This document shows, piece after piece, positions 1 to 10,799 of a DNA stretch of 64,000 bases. Numbering within the stretch: the first letter of the stretch is position 1; each line of letters begins with the position of its first letter. Source of the stretch: Eutrigla gurnardus (taxonomy: Eukaryota; Chordata; Actinopteri; Perciformes; Triglidae); contig OY741264.1 of assembly GCA_963514095.1 (NCBI GenBank), forward strand, positions 18,977,553 through 19,041,552. The letters are read 5' to 3'. The translations under genes and the position numbers were made by a program. The notes under the pieces are model-generated. The model was not told where the DNA came from, made no database searches, and was given only the letters and a program-made list of their open reading frames with translations.

Positions 1-78
1 CGACGCTACCAGAATGCATTGCACAGCTTTTCACATAGACAATGAATGGGACGCGGGGAAACACCGCTGCCTGTGGAC

Positions 79-958
79 ACGCACCTTCAGTTTGGCAGTT
101 TGGTGGATCGCCTGCGCCAAGATGGGTGTGGCGGCGCAGCAGGGGGAGGTGTCACAGATTCAGCTTGGCGTAGCGGAAGTTTCGTGGCAAAAAAGCCTCG
201 CCGAGACTGCGCTGAAAGCTCGCCAGCTCCGACCTGGTCTACTTTCGGCGCAAGGCGCAAGGCGTAAATAAAGTCCATTCATTCAATGCGAATTACAGCT
301 GCGGAGTGGAAGTTTGGCTGACGGCGCGCAGTGCGCACACGTCACCGAGACATCACAGGCAGGTTTCCACAGTTCCAGGCACATTTAAATGCAATAAATA
401 ATCACAACAAACACTATTTAATGCAACTAATTGAATCAACACGTGAATTTATATCTATATAGATTGTCCCGTCACATCTGACGTCAGATCAAAGGCGGAT
501 TGCACGCGTAACGGAAACTCAGCCTCTCGGACCAAAACATCTCCCTCTCTCTCTCCTGTTTTTTATAATATGGGCATTGTTATTATTATGATACGCGCGC
601 ACAGCGCGTGATGCGCGTGGTGGGAGCAGCGGCGCTGCTTCTGTCATCGGGTTGTCAAGTGACGGAACTTGCACTGAACCTCCCCTAACGCATTAAAGGT
701 GAGGAGAGGAGCTCATTTGATTGGTGAAGATCTGAATCGGCTGTATTAATCCCAGTCCACGCCTCGTCTCCTCCTCGTCTCCCACTCACGCCTTCTTCTC
801 CTCCCTCTTTCCCACTTGCGCGGGTGGGCGAGACGGGAGGTGTGCCTGCGCGAGCTTGCGCGGTGCACGAAACTTGCAAAGTCCAGGCGGACACACCCCG
901 TCGGCGTGGCGCAGGTGCGCTGAAAGTTGACTGCGCCTGGTCTACGAAACTAGGGCCC
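79..958 (+). mobile_element. GGGCCC-ended MITE (PIF/Harbinger-like), copy 1, left end missing
   Basis: This copy is nearly collinear with the complete copy at 21754-22707. Homology starts near 79, at the stretch equivalent to 21837, and runs to the terminal GAAACTAGGGCCC ending at 958. The left terminal inverted repeat is absent, and bases 1-78 do not match the family. The ends are rich in GCGCA motifs. A purine/pyrimidine-biased block lies at about 760-815, and a GCGC-rich block at about 590-640. No transposase is visible, so it would need movement by a protein from elsewhere. The PIF/Harbinger assignment comes from the 3 bp TSDs of the complete copies. Confidence 0.8.
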
Positions 959-984
959 CATATCTCAAATAAACTCATCAAAAG

Positions 985-1440
985 CAAAACACCAAGATCA
1001 AGTGGATTTCAGCAACACCATCATCCCGACCCTGCAGGACAAGCTCTCTCAGCTGCACGTGCCTGACTACAGCTGCCGGTGGATTACCGACTGTAAGATG
1101 GGAAGCTGGGGAAGCATGTCTCCAACAGCTTGACCATCAGCCATTCCCCTCGCTGCGTACTTTCCCAATGTCCACTCTCCAGTCCATCAAGCCCCTTAAG
1201 TTTGCAGATGACACCACCCTCATTGGGCTCCTCCATCACCCTCTCCCATCACCCTGTGTGACCCCCCAGTCGACACCATGGAGTCCTTCTGCTTCCTGGG
1301 ACAATAATCAGCCAGAACCTCCAGTGGGAGCAGAAAATCAGTTGCATCACCAAGAAGGCACGGTAGAAGATATACTTCATGCGGCAGCTGAAGAAGTTCA
1401 ACCTGCCAAAGGCAATGGTGCACTGCTACACCTCCATCAG
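985..1440 (+). pseudogene. Broken LINE reverse-transcriptase fragment
   Basis: The reading frame at 1168-1509 contains FADDTTLIG, the ADD catalytic block of a non-LTR reverse transcriptase, at about 1201-1227. After a frameshift, other frames read like the next conserved LINE segment: a 'LGTTISQ-LQWE' type stretch, then 'KKA' and 'QLKKFNLPKA' type stretches at about 1295-1415. Upstream, at about 1010-1080, a fragment resembles the palm region just before the catalytic site. Several frameshifts and stops mean it cannot encode a working enzyme. It lies directly right of the MITE ending at 958. I cannot place it in a clade with certainty; the style resembles jockey-group fish LINEs. Confidence 0.6.
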
Positions 1441-1547
1441 AAGCCGCTTTTAGGCTGCCTTTTCATTGCGGGGGTATTCCGCTGGTATTCCATAGTAAAA
1501 AACAATTAGCTGTTTTTGCATTAATAATAATTTGTATTTAGTTCAAA

Positions 1548-2944
1548 TTTATTTATTTGGATAAGCCCCTTGAGATGCACCATCTCGTTTTCAAGGGGGT
1601 CCAGACATACATTGCATAATACACAACAAAGAATCAACCAACACAAACATACAAACAGAAACCAAACAAAACCGAAACCGAAAAAAAAAAACACAGACAC
1701 ACCACAGATTGTCATGAAAAACATTGGAATATTACAACTGAAAGAGGGCCATAATAGACAACATTAAATCAACAGTAAAGACATAAATTGAGTCAATTTA
1801 ACAAAGCCTATTGGACATGTATGATACAACAATTCATTGAACACAGGAGCAGGCCGTCACACAGTGAGAAGACAAGATACTCTTGAAAAAATGTAGTGAG
1901 GAAATAGAGGAAATAGACCTGATATTAGCAGGTGAATTGTTCCAGTCAGCTGCGGCCTTAAACATAAAAGCTCTTCTGCCAATTGATTTTTTAGCAAGGG
2001 GAACAAAAAGATAGAGTTGGTTAGAATGTCTGATATTATAATTTGATGTGTAAGGTAATAGAAACTGCTAAAGGTAAGGGGGTAATTAAAGTAAATACAT
2101 TTATATATAAGTAAATACCAGTGTAAATGTCTTCTTACCTTTAGTGATGGCCAGTTGAGTCTAGTATACATTGTGCAGTGATGGGTGAAATAAGGACATC
2201 CAAGAACAAATCTACAGAGTCTATTGTAGGCTGTGTTAAGTGCAGCAAGGTCTGATTTGTGAGCATTTTGATACACTACATCACAGTAGTCCATAATTGG
2301 AAGTATCAGTTGATTAACAAGTCGCTTCCGGACACTTAGCATAAAACAGTTACGAGAGCGGTATAATGAGGTGAGACCAAAATTGACTTTGCGTAAAACA
2401 TGATCTATATGAAGTTTAAATGTGAGTTGAGAGTCTAGCCATACACCTAGGTATTTAAAACTTTAAACTTTAAACAGAGGTGTGTCGTCAATGCAGTTAA
2501 TTTCAAAAGAATCAGGTTTAGATTTCAGCTTTTGCTTCGTCCCCAATATCATAATGTAGGATTTAGATTTGTTAAGAAGAAGCTTATTACAGGATAGCCA
2601 TTTCTGCACCTCTGTAAAATCAGACTGAAGGGAGGCTTGTATTTGTGGTAAGTCAGGCTGGGATGTATATATGACGGTGTCATCAGCATAAAGTTGAACC
2701 TGACATTTAACAAGACTTGATGGTAGATCGTTTAAAAAAATAGAAAAAAGTAGCGGGCCCAGAGTTGATCCCTGTGGGACACCCCTTTATTGGACAGGAA
2801 AATCAGATTGAGATCCATTTATAACAACACACTGTTTTCTGTTGTGAAGGTATGTGCTAAACCACTGAACGACATTAAGAGAGAGGCCAATACTATGAAG
2901 CTTGTCTAGCAACAAGTAACAGTCAACAAAATCAAAGGCTTTTG
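1548..2944 (-). mobile_element. LINE, 3' half (reverse transcriptase C-terminus and 3' UTR)
   Basis: Read on the minus strand, the sequence gives GVPQGSTLG (about 2760-2785), then LYADDTVIY (about 2672-2698) with an intact YADD active site. Next come a 'LNKSKSY' block and, after 2342, a 'LPIMDYCDVVY' block and 'THHCTMYTRLNWPSL', typical of the C-terminal region of fish non-LTR retrotransposons. The last 300 bases are a 3' UTR ending in a motif reading GAGATGGTGCATCTCAAG on the minus strand, a tail I recognise from abundant fish LINEs. The reading frame is open in blocks but contains stops and shifts. It continues on the far side of the transposon at 2949-5762, so it is one element split in two. 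Confidence 0.8.
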
Positions 2945-2948
2945 TTAA

Positions 2949-5762
2949 AGGGGCCCTATTATGCTATTTTTCCACAAGTTAATATAAGTTATTGATGTCT
3001 CCAAACCTGGTCTTTGAATTCCTCAACTGGAAAAAACAATCGGAACATGTATTTCGGAGTGGATCACACTCCTCATTTTCAGCTTTTTTACCCCACTTTT
3101 TCAAACGGGTGATTCTGTCGGGGTGTAGCCTTATGCTAATGAGATGACCCCTGACCCCGCTCCTACTGAGGAAGTGGTTGTGTCTCTCCGCCCCGTGCTG
3201 TCCGCGTCCAGCTTGTTGCCATGGTTATGGTTCTACGCTACAAACTAACAGCGGTCCAGCCGTACCGCTTCGAACCGGACTCCGACCCAGAACCAGGACC
3301 AGCTCCTGTAGAAGTTCTACGCCGCGGATGCAGCAGGACGTTTCTGAATGGTTAGTTAACATGTCTGTGTAACGTTTTGGACGGTAACTCGATGTGTGTT
3401 AGCGTAGCTAGCGCTAGCCACAATGACGCTAATGCTGCGTTCTTCGCTCTATAAGTAAAGTATCTGTGAGCTATTTTCGGCAACAATTAATATCGTTAGT
3501 AGTGCCGTGTTGTTGACAGTTCACAGTTGCATGTTTTCCAAATGGGGAACATTATATTTAAACTGATGAAAACCCGATGAAAACAGCGTCCTGTATGCGG
3601 GCAGTTTGTTTACATCACATTAACGGGATTAAAAACCTGATCCTCTACACATAAAGATATACAAGCAACAGGATTTGGTCAGTATGTCGTCTTCCAGAAT
3701 TATGTGCTGAATTGTGAATTGTAGGCTGTGTGCTGTGTTTTATAAACGTGATTGTGCTCCATCTCAACATTACGTGCTAAACTTACTGTTACAAAATTCA
3801 AACATGAGGTTTACACCTCAGCTTGTCAGCAAAGTCAGTCAGGTTACCATATTAACAAGATGTGTTGTTGAAATGCTCAAATTCTGTACTATATTCATCT
3901 AGGTGACCATGTGGGCCTTCAGACACCAAACATGTCTGCTGCATGGAGACACCACGGGTAATGTTATTGTCTGTTGAGATTATTATTCATATAACATGAC
4001 GATTATCATGATTCACACTAGGTAAGAAGACGGATGCAGCAGCTGGAGGAGGAAGAGGCTTGCATGAGGAGGAAGAGGCTTGCATGGTGGGACATCCTGG
4101 TTGGAACCGTCTGAATCTTCTCTCTCCAAAACGCATGAAATATACAGTTGGTTATGGTGCTTTACACTTAAGAGGAATACAGCAGTCTGTTGTTTGTTTA
4201 TCAATTGTGTTTTATAAAAAATAAATCCCTCTATGCAACATATTATGCAGTCTTCCTGACCATTACTTCAGTAATATTAACCATGACACATTTTACAATT
4301 ACTGTAAAGACTTTATTGTCAAATTAATCAGCAGTTGAAGTTCACAGTTATCTATAAACGCAAACTGTGGCCAACTCTGCAGGGTCAAATCAAGCTCTTC
4401 TGAAGTCAAGGAAGAGCTGCCCTCCAAAGTATCCTCCTCCTCTACCGGGTCCAGGCGAGCTCTCTTTGATGGTCTCCTTATTGGAGTGGTTGTGAAACGG
4501 GTCTGGAACCATGGCTGTGCCAACACCAAAGTCCTTTCAGGACACAGTAGCTGTAACAGAGTTGTATGGAGGAATGAAACCCATGATATCACATAATAGA
4601 AATACACATCTGCACAACTACTAGTAGTTGCTGTTAAACCTGATCTCAAGTAGGCTACATGTCGGGCTACACACCTTTACTTGGGTAAGGAGCCTGTAGT
4701 CCTCCTAGACAGCTGACTGCCAACAGTAGCTGCTGTGGGTCGCTGTGGGACGCTGATGTGAGCTGCTGCTCTGTAAGCAGACAGACAGTCAGACAGACAG
4801 TCAGAGTTTACCACTACATCTGAAATGTGGAACACGTTACTATTTCACTATAACTGATGTTGTGACGCACCAATGGCTCGTAAAATCCCTTCGTTAGCGG
4901 TGCAAAAACAAACGTTTGGTGACGTCGTCTTTGCATCGGCGTGTAAACAAACACAGATCAGCTGCTCTTGCTGCCGCATTCAAGCTACAAAACGTTCCCA
5001 AGCAAACTGATGTCTAGCGTTATTTTACAGGTTTGGGCCCCCGCAGTACTACGTATCGTTAACGGTGCTCAATATCAATACAATGGAAGCTTTTAACGCA
5101 ACACGCCAATGCTAACTTTAGCGCAACACGCCAATGCTAACACACCAATGCTAAGAAAGCAACGGTAAACTGTAACACGGCATATTACATAATATTTAGA
5201 AACTTACCGCTTCAGTGTCTGTGGTTGGCTCTCGGACTGTCGGTACTGATCCAAACTTTAGCCCCAGGTTAGAGGCATATCCTGAGCTGTAGCGACCCAT
5301 GTTGTCAGAGCTCCTGTCGGTGAATTGCGTCGCACACACAAACACACATTTACGGACGCGTGTGCGCACATTTCCATCGTAGATGCTCCGACGATGCCAG
5401 TAAATATCAGCAGTTGGACTGCCAACTCGCTTTCCGTTGATTTTGGCATTTTGGTTCACTGGTTTGTATGTACATCACACTGACAGCCAACAGGTATGGG
5501 GATTATGTGGGCGGGACCACACAGGTGGAGCGATTCTAATGAGCCGAGATGACCCATATAAGGCACAGGAAAATTCGGTGCTGACGTCATTTAGTGGACA
5601 TTCTGCAAACCGTTCGTTTATCGGGAGGATTTCTTTCAAACTGAGAAAGTGAAACAGGGAGATGGTGGTCTTTTCTGATACTGTGGGGACTTATTGACAC
5701 CCCAGGGACCCATTTTAGGGTTGAAAAACATGGAAAAGTCGATTTTTCATAATAGGGCCCCT
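2949..5762. mobile_element. TTAA-flanked DNA transposon (Kolobok- or piggyBac-like), 2.8 kb
   Basis: The ends are perfect inverted repeats, AGGGGCCCTATTATG on the left and CATAATAGGGCCCCT on the right, flanked by TTAA at 2945-2948 and 5763-5766. Removing the element and one TTAA rejoins the LINE frame (FIDLT-KAFD type sequence). TTAA with a purine-GGG terminus suits Kolobok-type elements; piggyBac is the alternative. Inside are remnants rather than an intact transposase. A P2X7-like fragment lies on the plus strand at 3243-3960. On the minus strand, an open stretch at 5209-5459 ends in a good splice donor (GCG/GTAAGT), and another at about 4299-4500 contains TPIRRPSKRARLDP. I do not recognise the last two. 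Confidence 0.75.
3243..3960 (+). pseudogene. P2X7 C-terminal-domain-like fragment carried by the TTAA element
   Basis: The frame at 3245-3340 reads VQPYRFEPDSDPEPGPAP. This resembles the N-terminal start of multi-copy fish proteins named for similarity to the cysteine-rich C-terminal domain of P2X purinoceptor 7. A shift of frame then gives RMQQDVSEW ending at a possible splice donor near 3350. A second block at about 3910-3957 reads PCGPSDTKHVCCMETPR, which fits the CG...CC spacing of that domain. The frames do not join cleanly, so it is broken. The family assignment is from recall and is an inference. Role in the element is unknown. Confidence 0.4.
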
Positions 5763-5766
5763 TTAA

Positions 5767-6355
5767 GTCAATAAATATAGCACCAGTGAGTTTACCATTA
5801 TCTGCAGCAGAGAACACATCATTAGTAAACTTTAGCAGAGCTGTTGTTGTTGAATAGTTAGATCTGAAGCCAGACTGGAATGGTGATAATAAAGTGTTAA
5901 TAGTGAGATCATGGGAGAATTGATTGTAAATTAACTTTTTAAATACTTTGGCAATGGAACAGATAATTGAGATTGGTCTATAATTGTTTGGGTCAAGTTG
6001 GTCCCCCCCTTTATGGAGTGGGGTGATGCGTGCACATTTCCAGATAGCTGGTAACTCACAGGTGGACAGTGAGAGGTTAAATAAATCAGCAAGTGGGTAT
6101 ATTAGAACATGAGAGGCAAGTTTGTTAAATCTGATCTCTAAACCATCAAGTCCTGTACTGCTGTTTATTTTTAAGTCATTAATGGCATTCAGGACTTCTA
6201 GTGGAGAAATGCTTCTAAATGAAAAAGAACTGGAACAGGCTGAAATATTGCTAGGGGTGCATGTGGCCAAGTAGGATTCAGGTAGAAGTGATGAGTAAAT
6301 AGTCGAGAAATGATGATTGAATGCTTGGGCAATAGTTATCTCTAATTGTTCTCTA
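5767..6355 (-). mobile_element. LINE, 5' part of the split reverse transcriptase
   Basis: This is the upstream half of the LINE at 1548-2944. The minus-strand frame from 6270 contains 'LKINSSTGLDGL' (domain 0/1), 'CARITPLHKGGD', NYRPISIICSIAKVFKKLI, 'LLSPFQSGFRSNYST' and GAIFIDL, which are the ordered early blocks of a non-LTR reverse transcriptase. The protein breaks after FIDL where the TTAA transposon begins. Sequence to about 6355 still reads like the same protein; nothing 5' of that was recognised, so the copy is 5'-truncated. Endonuclease domain absent. Confidence 0.8.
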
Positions 6356-6757
6356 AACTCTCAGTGCTGTTGACTCAATCTGCATATTAACTGTGTTTTA
6401 ATTTGCTAAGCATTTTGCATTTTACGGCTGTCACCTTTAATCAGACAAAATCTAATGACAGTGAATTAAAGGAGACTGGATGCCGTCCAATGCATCACTT
6501 CCTCCTCCAGAAATGACAATAATCTATTTATCACAACAAATGCTGTAAATCAATGTAGCTGACCTCCAGCTGGAGTAAAACAGGTGTTGGATAATTAAGC
6601 TTGAAAGGATATTAAGAATGACATTTAATATCCTATACATTAAACAACGGCAGAGATATTAGATGCACATTTGTCTCCCTCATGACAACCCTGGTGAGAT
6701 CGTTACCACCACATCATTCCTGCTCTAATTAAGAGTCTGCTTAGAGGCGACCCTCAC

Positions 6758-6994
6758 CTGTCCTCATGCAGCACCTCGCCGGTCTTGGGGTCAATGACAT
6801 GGATGATGATGCCTCGGCTCCCCCAGCTCCTCTGGAACAGGTAGTTGTTTTGGTTGCTGTCTCCAGGGCTGAGGGTCTTGTTGAGGAGCGTCCATGACAG
6901 CTTCTTTTCTCCATGGATCTCGAGTGTCCCTCCTGTTCCAACGCCAATATACTTCCTCCCAAAGTAGCTGTGTTCCTTATCGCTGTCGTCCAAT
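6758..6994 (-). CDS. cemip: cemip exon 4 (end of G8 domain)
   Basis: This 237-base internal exon runs from acceptor CTCTCAG/ATTGG at 6994 to donor GACAG/GTGAGG at 6758. It enters with one base completing an Arg codon and leaves two bases of the next. It encodes about residues 111-189. Segments KYIGVG, KKLSWTLLNKTL, RSWGSRG and HVIDPKTGEV are closely similar to vertebrate CEMIP, a secreted or ER-associated protein involved in hyaluronan binding and breakdown. These lie at the end of the glycine-rich G8 domain. The next expected exon (human FDTYRSKKE region) was not found between 1 and 6757, so the gene continues outside the window. CEMIP2 (TMEM2) is the alternative, but the signal peptide in exon 1 favours CEMIP. 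Confidence 0.93.
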
Positions 6995-8154
6995 CTGAGA
7001 GAATTGTAAACATTTTAATAATACATGTCTTACTGCTTCAGAGGCTATAAGGTTTTATCATTTAGAGGATTTTCCACAAAAGGGACATTTTGCCCACATT
7101 TGGTAGTTGGCAGTAGTATGACAGGAGGAAGGATGGTTCTACTCAAGACCTAAACCTTCATAGTCAAGCTGAAACCTTATTTCCAGAGTATGGATCGTAT
7201 TTCAGGGTGAAACAGGAAAGGCAGGAGGGACATAGGTTTGTAACCTGTTCTTGCTGCAAGGCTTCAAATAATGCAGCTTGGTCGTGGCCCTTGGTGTCTG
7301 ACACCAATGCTCAGTTAGTGTTTGAGCATTTATGTGACGCAACAAACTCCATAATGATGGTGATCATTCATGTTTTGTTTGGTCTGTCTGCAAGACCACA
7401 AGCAAACTACTTTAAAATGCTATGCTAATATTGTAGCTGCTCAGATTTCTGACTCAGCAAGGTCAGGTGGATAATCCCAATGCTGACAGGCCTTTACAGG
7501 TATTCAAACAACTCACTCCAGCTGAAATATTTCAACTAGTGTAAATATGCAAATTTTGCACACTTGGCATATTCTTCTCATCCGCATTGCATAATTTGTG
7601 CTGCCTCAATCATGCTCTTTTCCTCAACCCACAGTGGTTTTCTTCTTGTGAAGACAGAAGTTTATTTTGAAAAGACTATATACATGTAATGAGTAGACAC
7701 TGACACGCTGTCACTGACATGTGATGTGGAGAGAATGTACAGCGTCAGAGTTGCGAATTTCGGAGCACTGATCAAGCTGTGTTATTTAAGGGAGTTGTTA
7801 CGTGTTGAATGTTGCGAGGAATTTAATGTGATGTTTGAAAATATGTTTTCCAGGAAGAAAAAAAATATTGTATTTTTATATAAAATATGAAAAATGGATA
7901 CTTTATATTATTATCAAAAAGATGAGCAGGATGACTGGGGATGTGATTTAAAAGCGTTAAAAAGCCATTTTTCATTGCAGCTCGACTTAATGTTAACTGA
8001 TAGAAATCAAGTTTAATATTAGTCTGTTTTATAACAGATATATAATCAATCGTATCAGAGAAGAACCACTTCAACATGATTAGTTAATTTAAGGAGCTAA
8101 ACCAACCATAAGCTTAGTGAATATGCCCATCATCATGTTTTCATACAAGTGTAC

Positions 8155-8293
8155 CTTCCAAAGAGAGAGATGGTGAGGTTGCCTTTATAAGGACAGTCTG
8201 GGCTTCCAATGTGCAGCTCCCCCCTGTTCCCAATCAGAATGTGTTTGGTTCGGAGCAGTATGGGCCGGCTGGTGTCAGCAATCACCAGCTTTC
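8155..8293 (-). CDS. cemip: cemip exon 3 (G8 domain core)
   Basis: This 139-base exon runs from acceptor CTCTTTAG/GAAAG (exon start 8293) to donor GGAAG/GTACAC (exon end 8155). It encodes about residues 65-110: KLVIADT, PILLRTKHILI, GELHIGS, CPYKGNLTISLFGR. This matches the middle of the CEMIP G8 domain, with the conserved cysteine and glycines of the family present. Phase is 1 on entry and 2 on exit, which fits both neighbouring exons. The acceptor's polypyrimidine tract is made largely of a (CT)n microsatellite (plus strand 8301-8429), which may affect splicing. Confidence 0.93.
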
Positions 8294-8300
8294 CTAAAGA

Positions 8301-8308
8301 GGAGAGAC

Positions 8309-8379
<71 letters not shown>

Positions 8380-8429
8380 GAGTGAGAGAGAACAGAGGGG
8401 GAGACAGAGAGACAGAGAGAGAGAGAGAG
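8301..8429. repeat. (GA)n / (CT)n microsatellite abutting cemip exon 3
   Basis: A GA tract with interspersed ACAGAG units runs for about 130 bases. On the coding (minus) strand it is a long CT tract ending eight bases upstream of the exon 3 acceptor, so it occupies the polypyrimidine position. Confidence 0.95.
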
Positions 8430-8756
8430 TTGGTGGTGATGAAGGCTCAGGAACTGGACTCGCACACACACGCACACATGTGCACACACGTATGATATAT
8501 TTAACAAGATTGAATGTATGAAATGAAATAGTTGTGGCTTTGAAAGACACAATCATGTACAAATGTTTCTACAGTAAGTTACTGTCATCAGAAACAGATC
8601 ATAGGTAGTAGGTAAATATGTGTGACCAACAATATCAAACAAAACTAAATAACAGACATGTTTAGGCAACCAAAATGTTCAAATTATCTTTGATGAAGTG
8701 AAAAACACTGTGAAAGGTTTAAAGTTCTCCTAAGGTCATCTGCCAAAACACTGTGG

Positions 8757-9065
8757 CAACACCCTCTCAATCAGCAGGTAAGCCCCGCCCCCTAAAGAAT
8801 CCCCTGCTTTCTGGTCTGTTGCACTCTAAATGGACCATAATGTACTAAATGAACATCATGCTGGATTGAAGAAGACTTGAAACTAGAGATTGAGACCATA
8901 AACTCATGTTTACAATGTTTACTGAGATAATACATCAAGAGAGAAGTAGGACCATTTTCACACATTTCTATACAATCAGAGAGGAGTCGGCCCCTGATGG
9001 CCATGAGAAAGACTGCAGTTTGAACACTTCAGCATTGGCTTTTCTCTTCAGAACCAGAGGTTGAT
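8757..9065 (-). repeat. Dispersed percomorph-type repeat, most complete copy
   Basis: This sequence recurs at 39835-40140, 41690-41820, 45129-45231, 45497-45552 with 46523-46610, 58393-58540 and about 62955-63000. Shared blocks include a 'GTTTATGGTCTCAAT' stretch, an 'AATCCAGCATGATGTTCAT' stretch, and a CTTTAGGGGGCGGGGC stretch near one end. No coding potential and no clear terminal repeats were seen. I recognise it as a common interspersed repeat of spiny-rayed fishes but cannot name its class. It lies in cemip intron 2. Confidence 0.7.
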
Positions 9066-9196
9066 GTCTGGGTTCTCTACAGCACCATATCTCTACCACT
9101 CCACATCAAGCTCATTGTTGAACCACGCTCACATTTATGAAACCCAATCAGACACTTTAGAGAAACATTAACACAAGATGAATTTCTTTAGCTTAC

Positions 9197-9334
9197 CTCC
9201 ACTGAGAATCTCAATGGAGTGGACCGTAGCTGAAGTTGTGAGAAGGACTTTCCTGCCATAACCAATGGTAACACGGTGATCTTCACTGTGTCCCGGCATC
9301 CATGGCTGAAATCCTGGCTCCTTATCTGGACACA
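9197..9334 (-). CDS. cemip: cemip exon 2 (mature N-terminus, start of G8 domain)
   Basis: The exon is 138 bases, from acceptor TTCTTGCAG/TGTGT (9334) to donor GGAG/GTAAGC (9197). It encodes about residues 19-64. CPDKEPGFQPWMPGH followed by DHRVTIG and LLTTSATVHSIEIL aligns with the human CEMIP start of the mature protein (recalled as CPDQSPELQPWNPGH). The first codon is split with exon 1 (G/TG, valine), and the last glycine codon is split with exon 3. The acceptor has a clear pyrimidine tract. G8 domain should start near residue 28. Confidence 0.93.
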
Positions 9335-9984
9335 CTGCAAGAAACAGACACAATTCACTATTAAAGATGTGCAATTAGTCGATCAGTAATCATCAATCAC
9401 ACTGTAGGCAAATTTCTAATTTTAATAAGGTCTATATAAATAACCACTTGTACTGTCTTTATTGTGATTATTATTATGATTATTATCAACCACACAAGAT
9501 GCTTGTTAACAGACTGAACTTTTATTGCACAACATGAGACTAACAGCCCACGATCTAGTGTTAAATATTAGACTCACAGAAAATTTGCATTTTCTACTAA
9601 ACGTGCTGTTTGTTGTCTAAACTAAGAGCCAATCAGCTCTTAGATTAGGTGAGAGCCAGGCATTTCCCATCATGCCCCGGGGCTTGCAGTCGTGGAGAGC
9701 AGCTGCGGCGCCTGGCTCTAAAAACTGCGGCCGCCATGATTTCGTGAGATATAGTTTCCCACGTGTTCAAGACATCAGAGCAAGTCGGGATCAAGTTGGA
9801 CACAAAACTAACCAGCATGCATTGTGCGGCGATCGCCAGTGATCGATTCCTCACATGCCTGGCTTATCTCCAACGAGCCTATTGTGTCCCTTACTCCCAC
9901 CCACGTTAACTTTGGGCCACTAGAAACTCTGATATGATTGTGACACATCACATCAATCTGTCAATCACACTAGCTGGCGACCAT

Positions 9985-10455
9985 GGAGACATGTTTGAGT
10001 CAGTCCACATCGTCAAGCGATGGTGAGATCAAACTAGCCAAATTGAGAAAATATGTTGTTATGTCGAGTTTGGTTTGATTGAAAACAGCGACGGGAGACC
10101 AGAATGCATCATGACTCTTAAGGCGCTAGCCATGAAGCCAGCCAAGCTAAAGCCACATCTGATTACAAAGCACCCAGAATTTAAGGGCAAAATAAAACAT
10201 ATTTTCAGTGGAAAGAGCAAGGAATACATCCGCCAAAAAACACAGATGGTGAACCTGGACACATCTTCAGAGAAAGCCCAGAAGACTTCCAATTTGGTCG
10301 CACAATGGATTGCTACACATGGAAGCCGACCACAATCGCACAAGAACTCATACTTCCAGTGACTGTTAAAATGTGCTTAATCGATTATGAGGGGGTCCTT
10401 GGAAAATGTTCTCCCCTGTAAGGGGTCCCTGGCCCCAAAATTTTGAGAAAACCTG
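9985..10455 (+). pseudogene. hAT (Charlie/ZBED5-like) transposase N-terminal remnant with 3' end
   Basis: The open frame at 10075-10362 reads ENSDGRPECIM, MKPAKLKPHLITKHPEFKGK and SEKAQKTSNLVAQWI. This matches the BED zinc finger and following helix of hAT transposases related to ZBED5. The finger keeps one Cys and the HxxxxH pair, but the second Cys of the usual CxxC is replaced, so zinc binding is lost. About 100 bases of further coding-like sequence precede it, with stops. The 3' sequence at about 10390-10455 (GGGGTCC, GGCCCCAAAATTTTGAGAAA) resembles a hAT terminus. The catalytic region is deleted. Lies in cemip intron 1, opposite strand. Confidence 0.7.
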
Positions 10456-10799
10456 ATTTAAATAACTGCTTGAGGATCAAAGAGGTAAAATGATACATTT
10501 GTGATAAATAGATCAGTGAAAAGTGCAAAAGATGAATAATGCATTGTTTTTCCATATTTCCTATTAACCACTGAAACCCTCCAGAAACCCTATCATGCAC
10601 TATAACATGCATAATCTCATCTTTTTCAGATTGTTTTGGTGCATTGTGTGTGAGGAATGAACCAATGTGCCACACTGAGTGTTGGTATGACAACAGTGAG
10701 AAAAGGTGGCTTCAGCATCGGCCAACGCTTGTTAGCAAGCTAGTACTAATATTAATATTAATACTAATAAAAAGGTGATGTTGTTGTTATTGTGAAGTG

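Noticed and set aside
1..6757. Search for cemip exon 5 left of exon 4
   Set aside because: No minus-strand stretch resembling the next CEMIP segment was found. The open frames there belong to a LINE and a DNA transposon.
8133..8562. Ser/Leu-rich open frames over the GA tract
   Set aside because: Only the short KLVIADT...FGR part is real (cemip exon 3). The rest is translated (CT)n.
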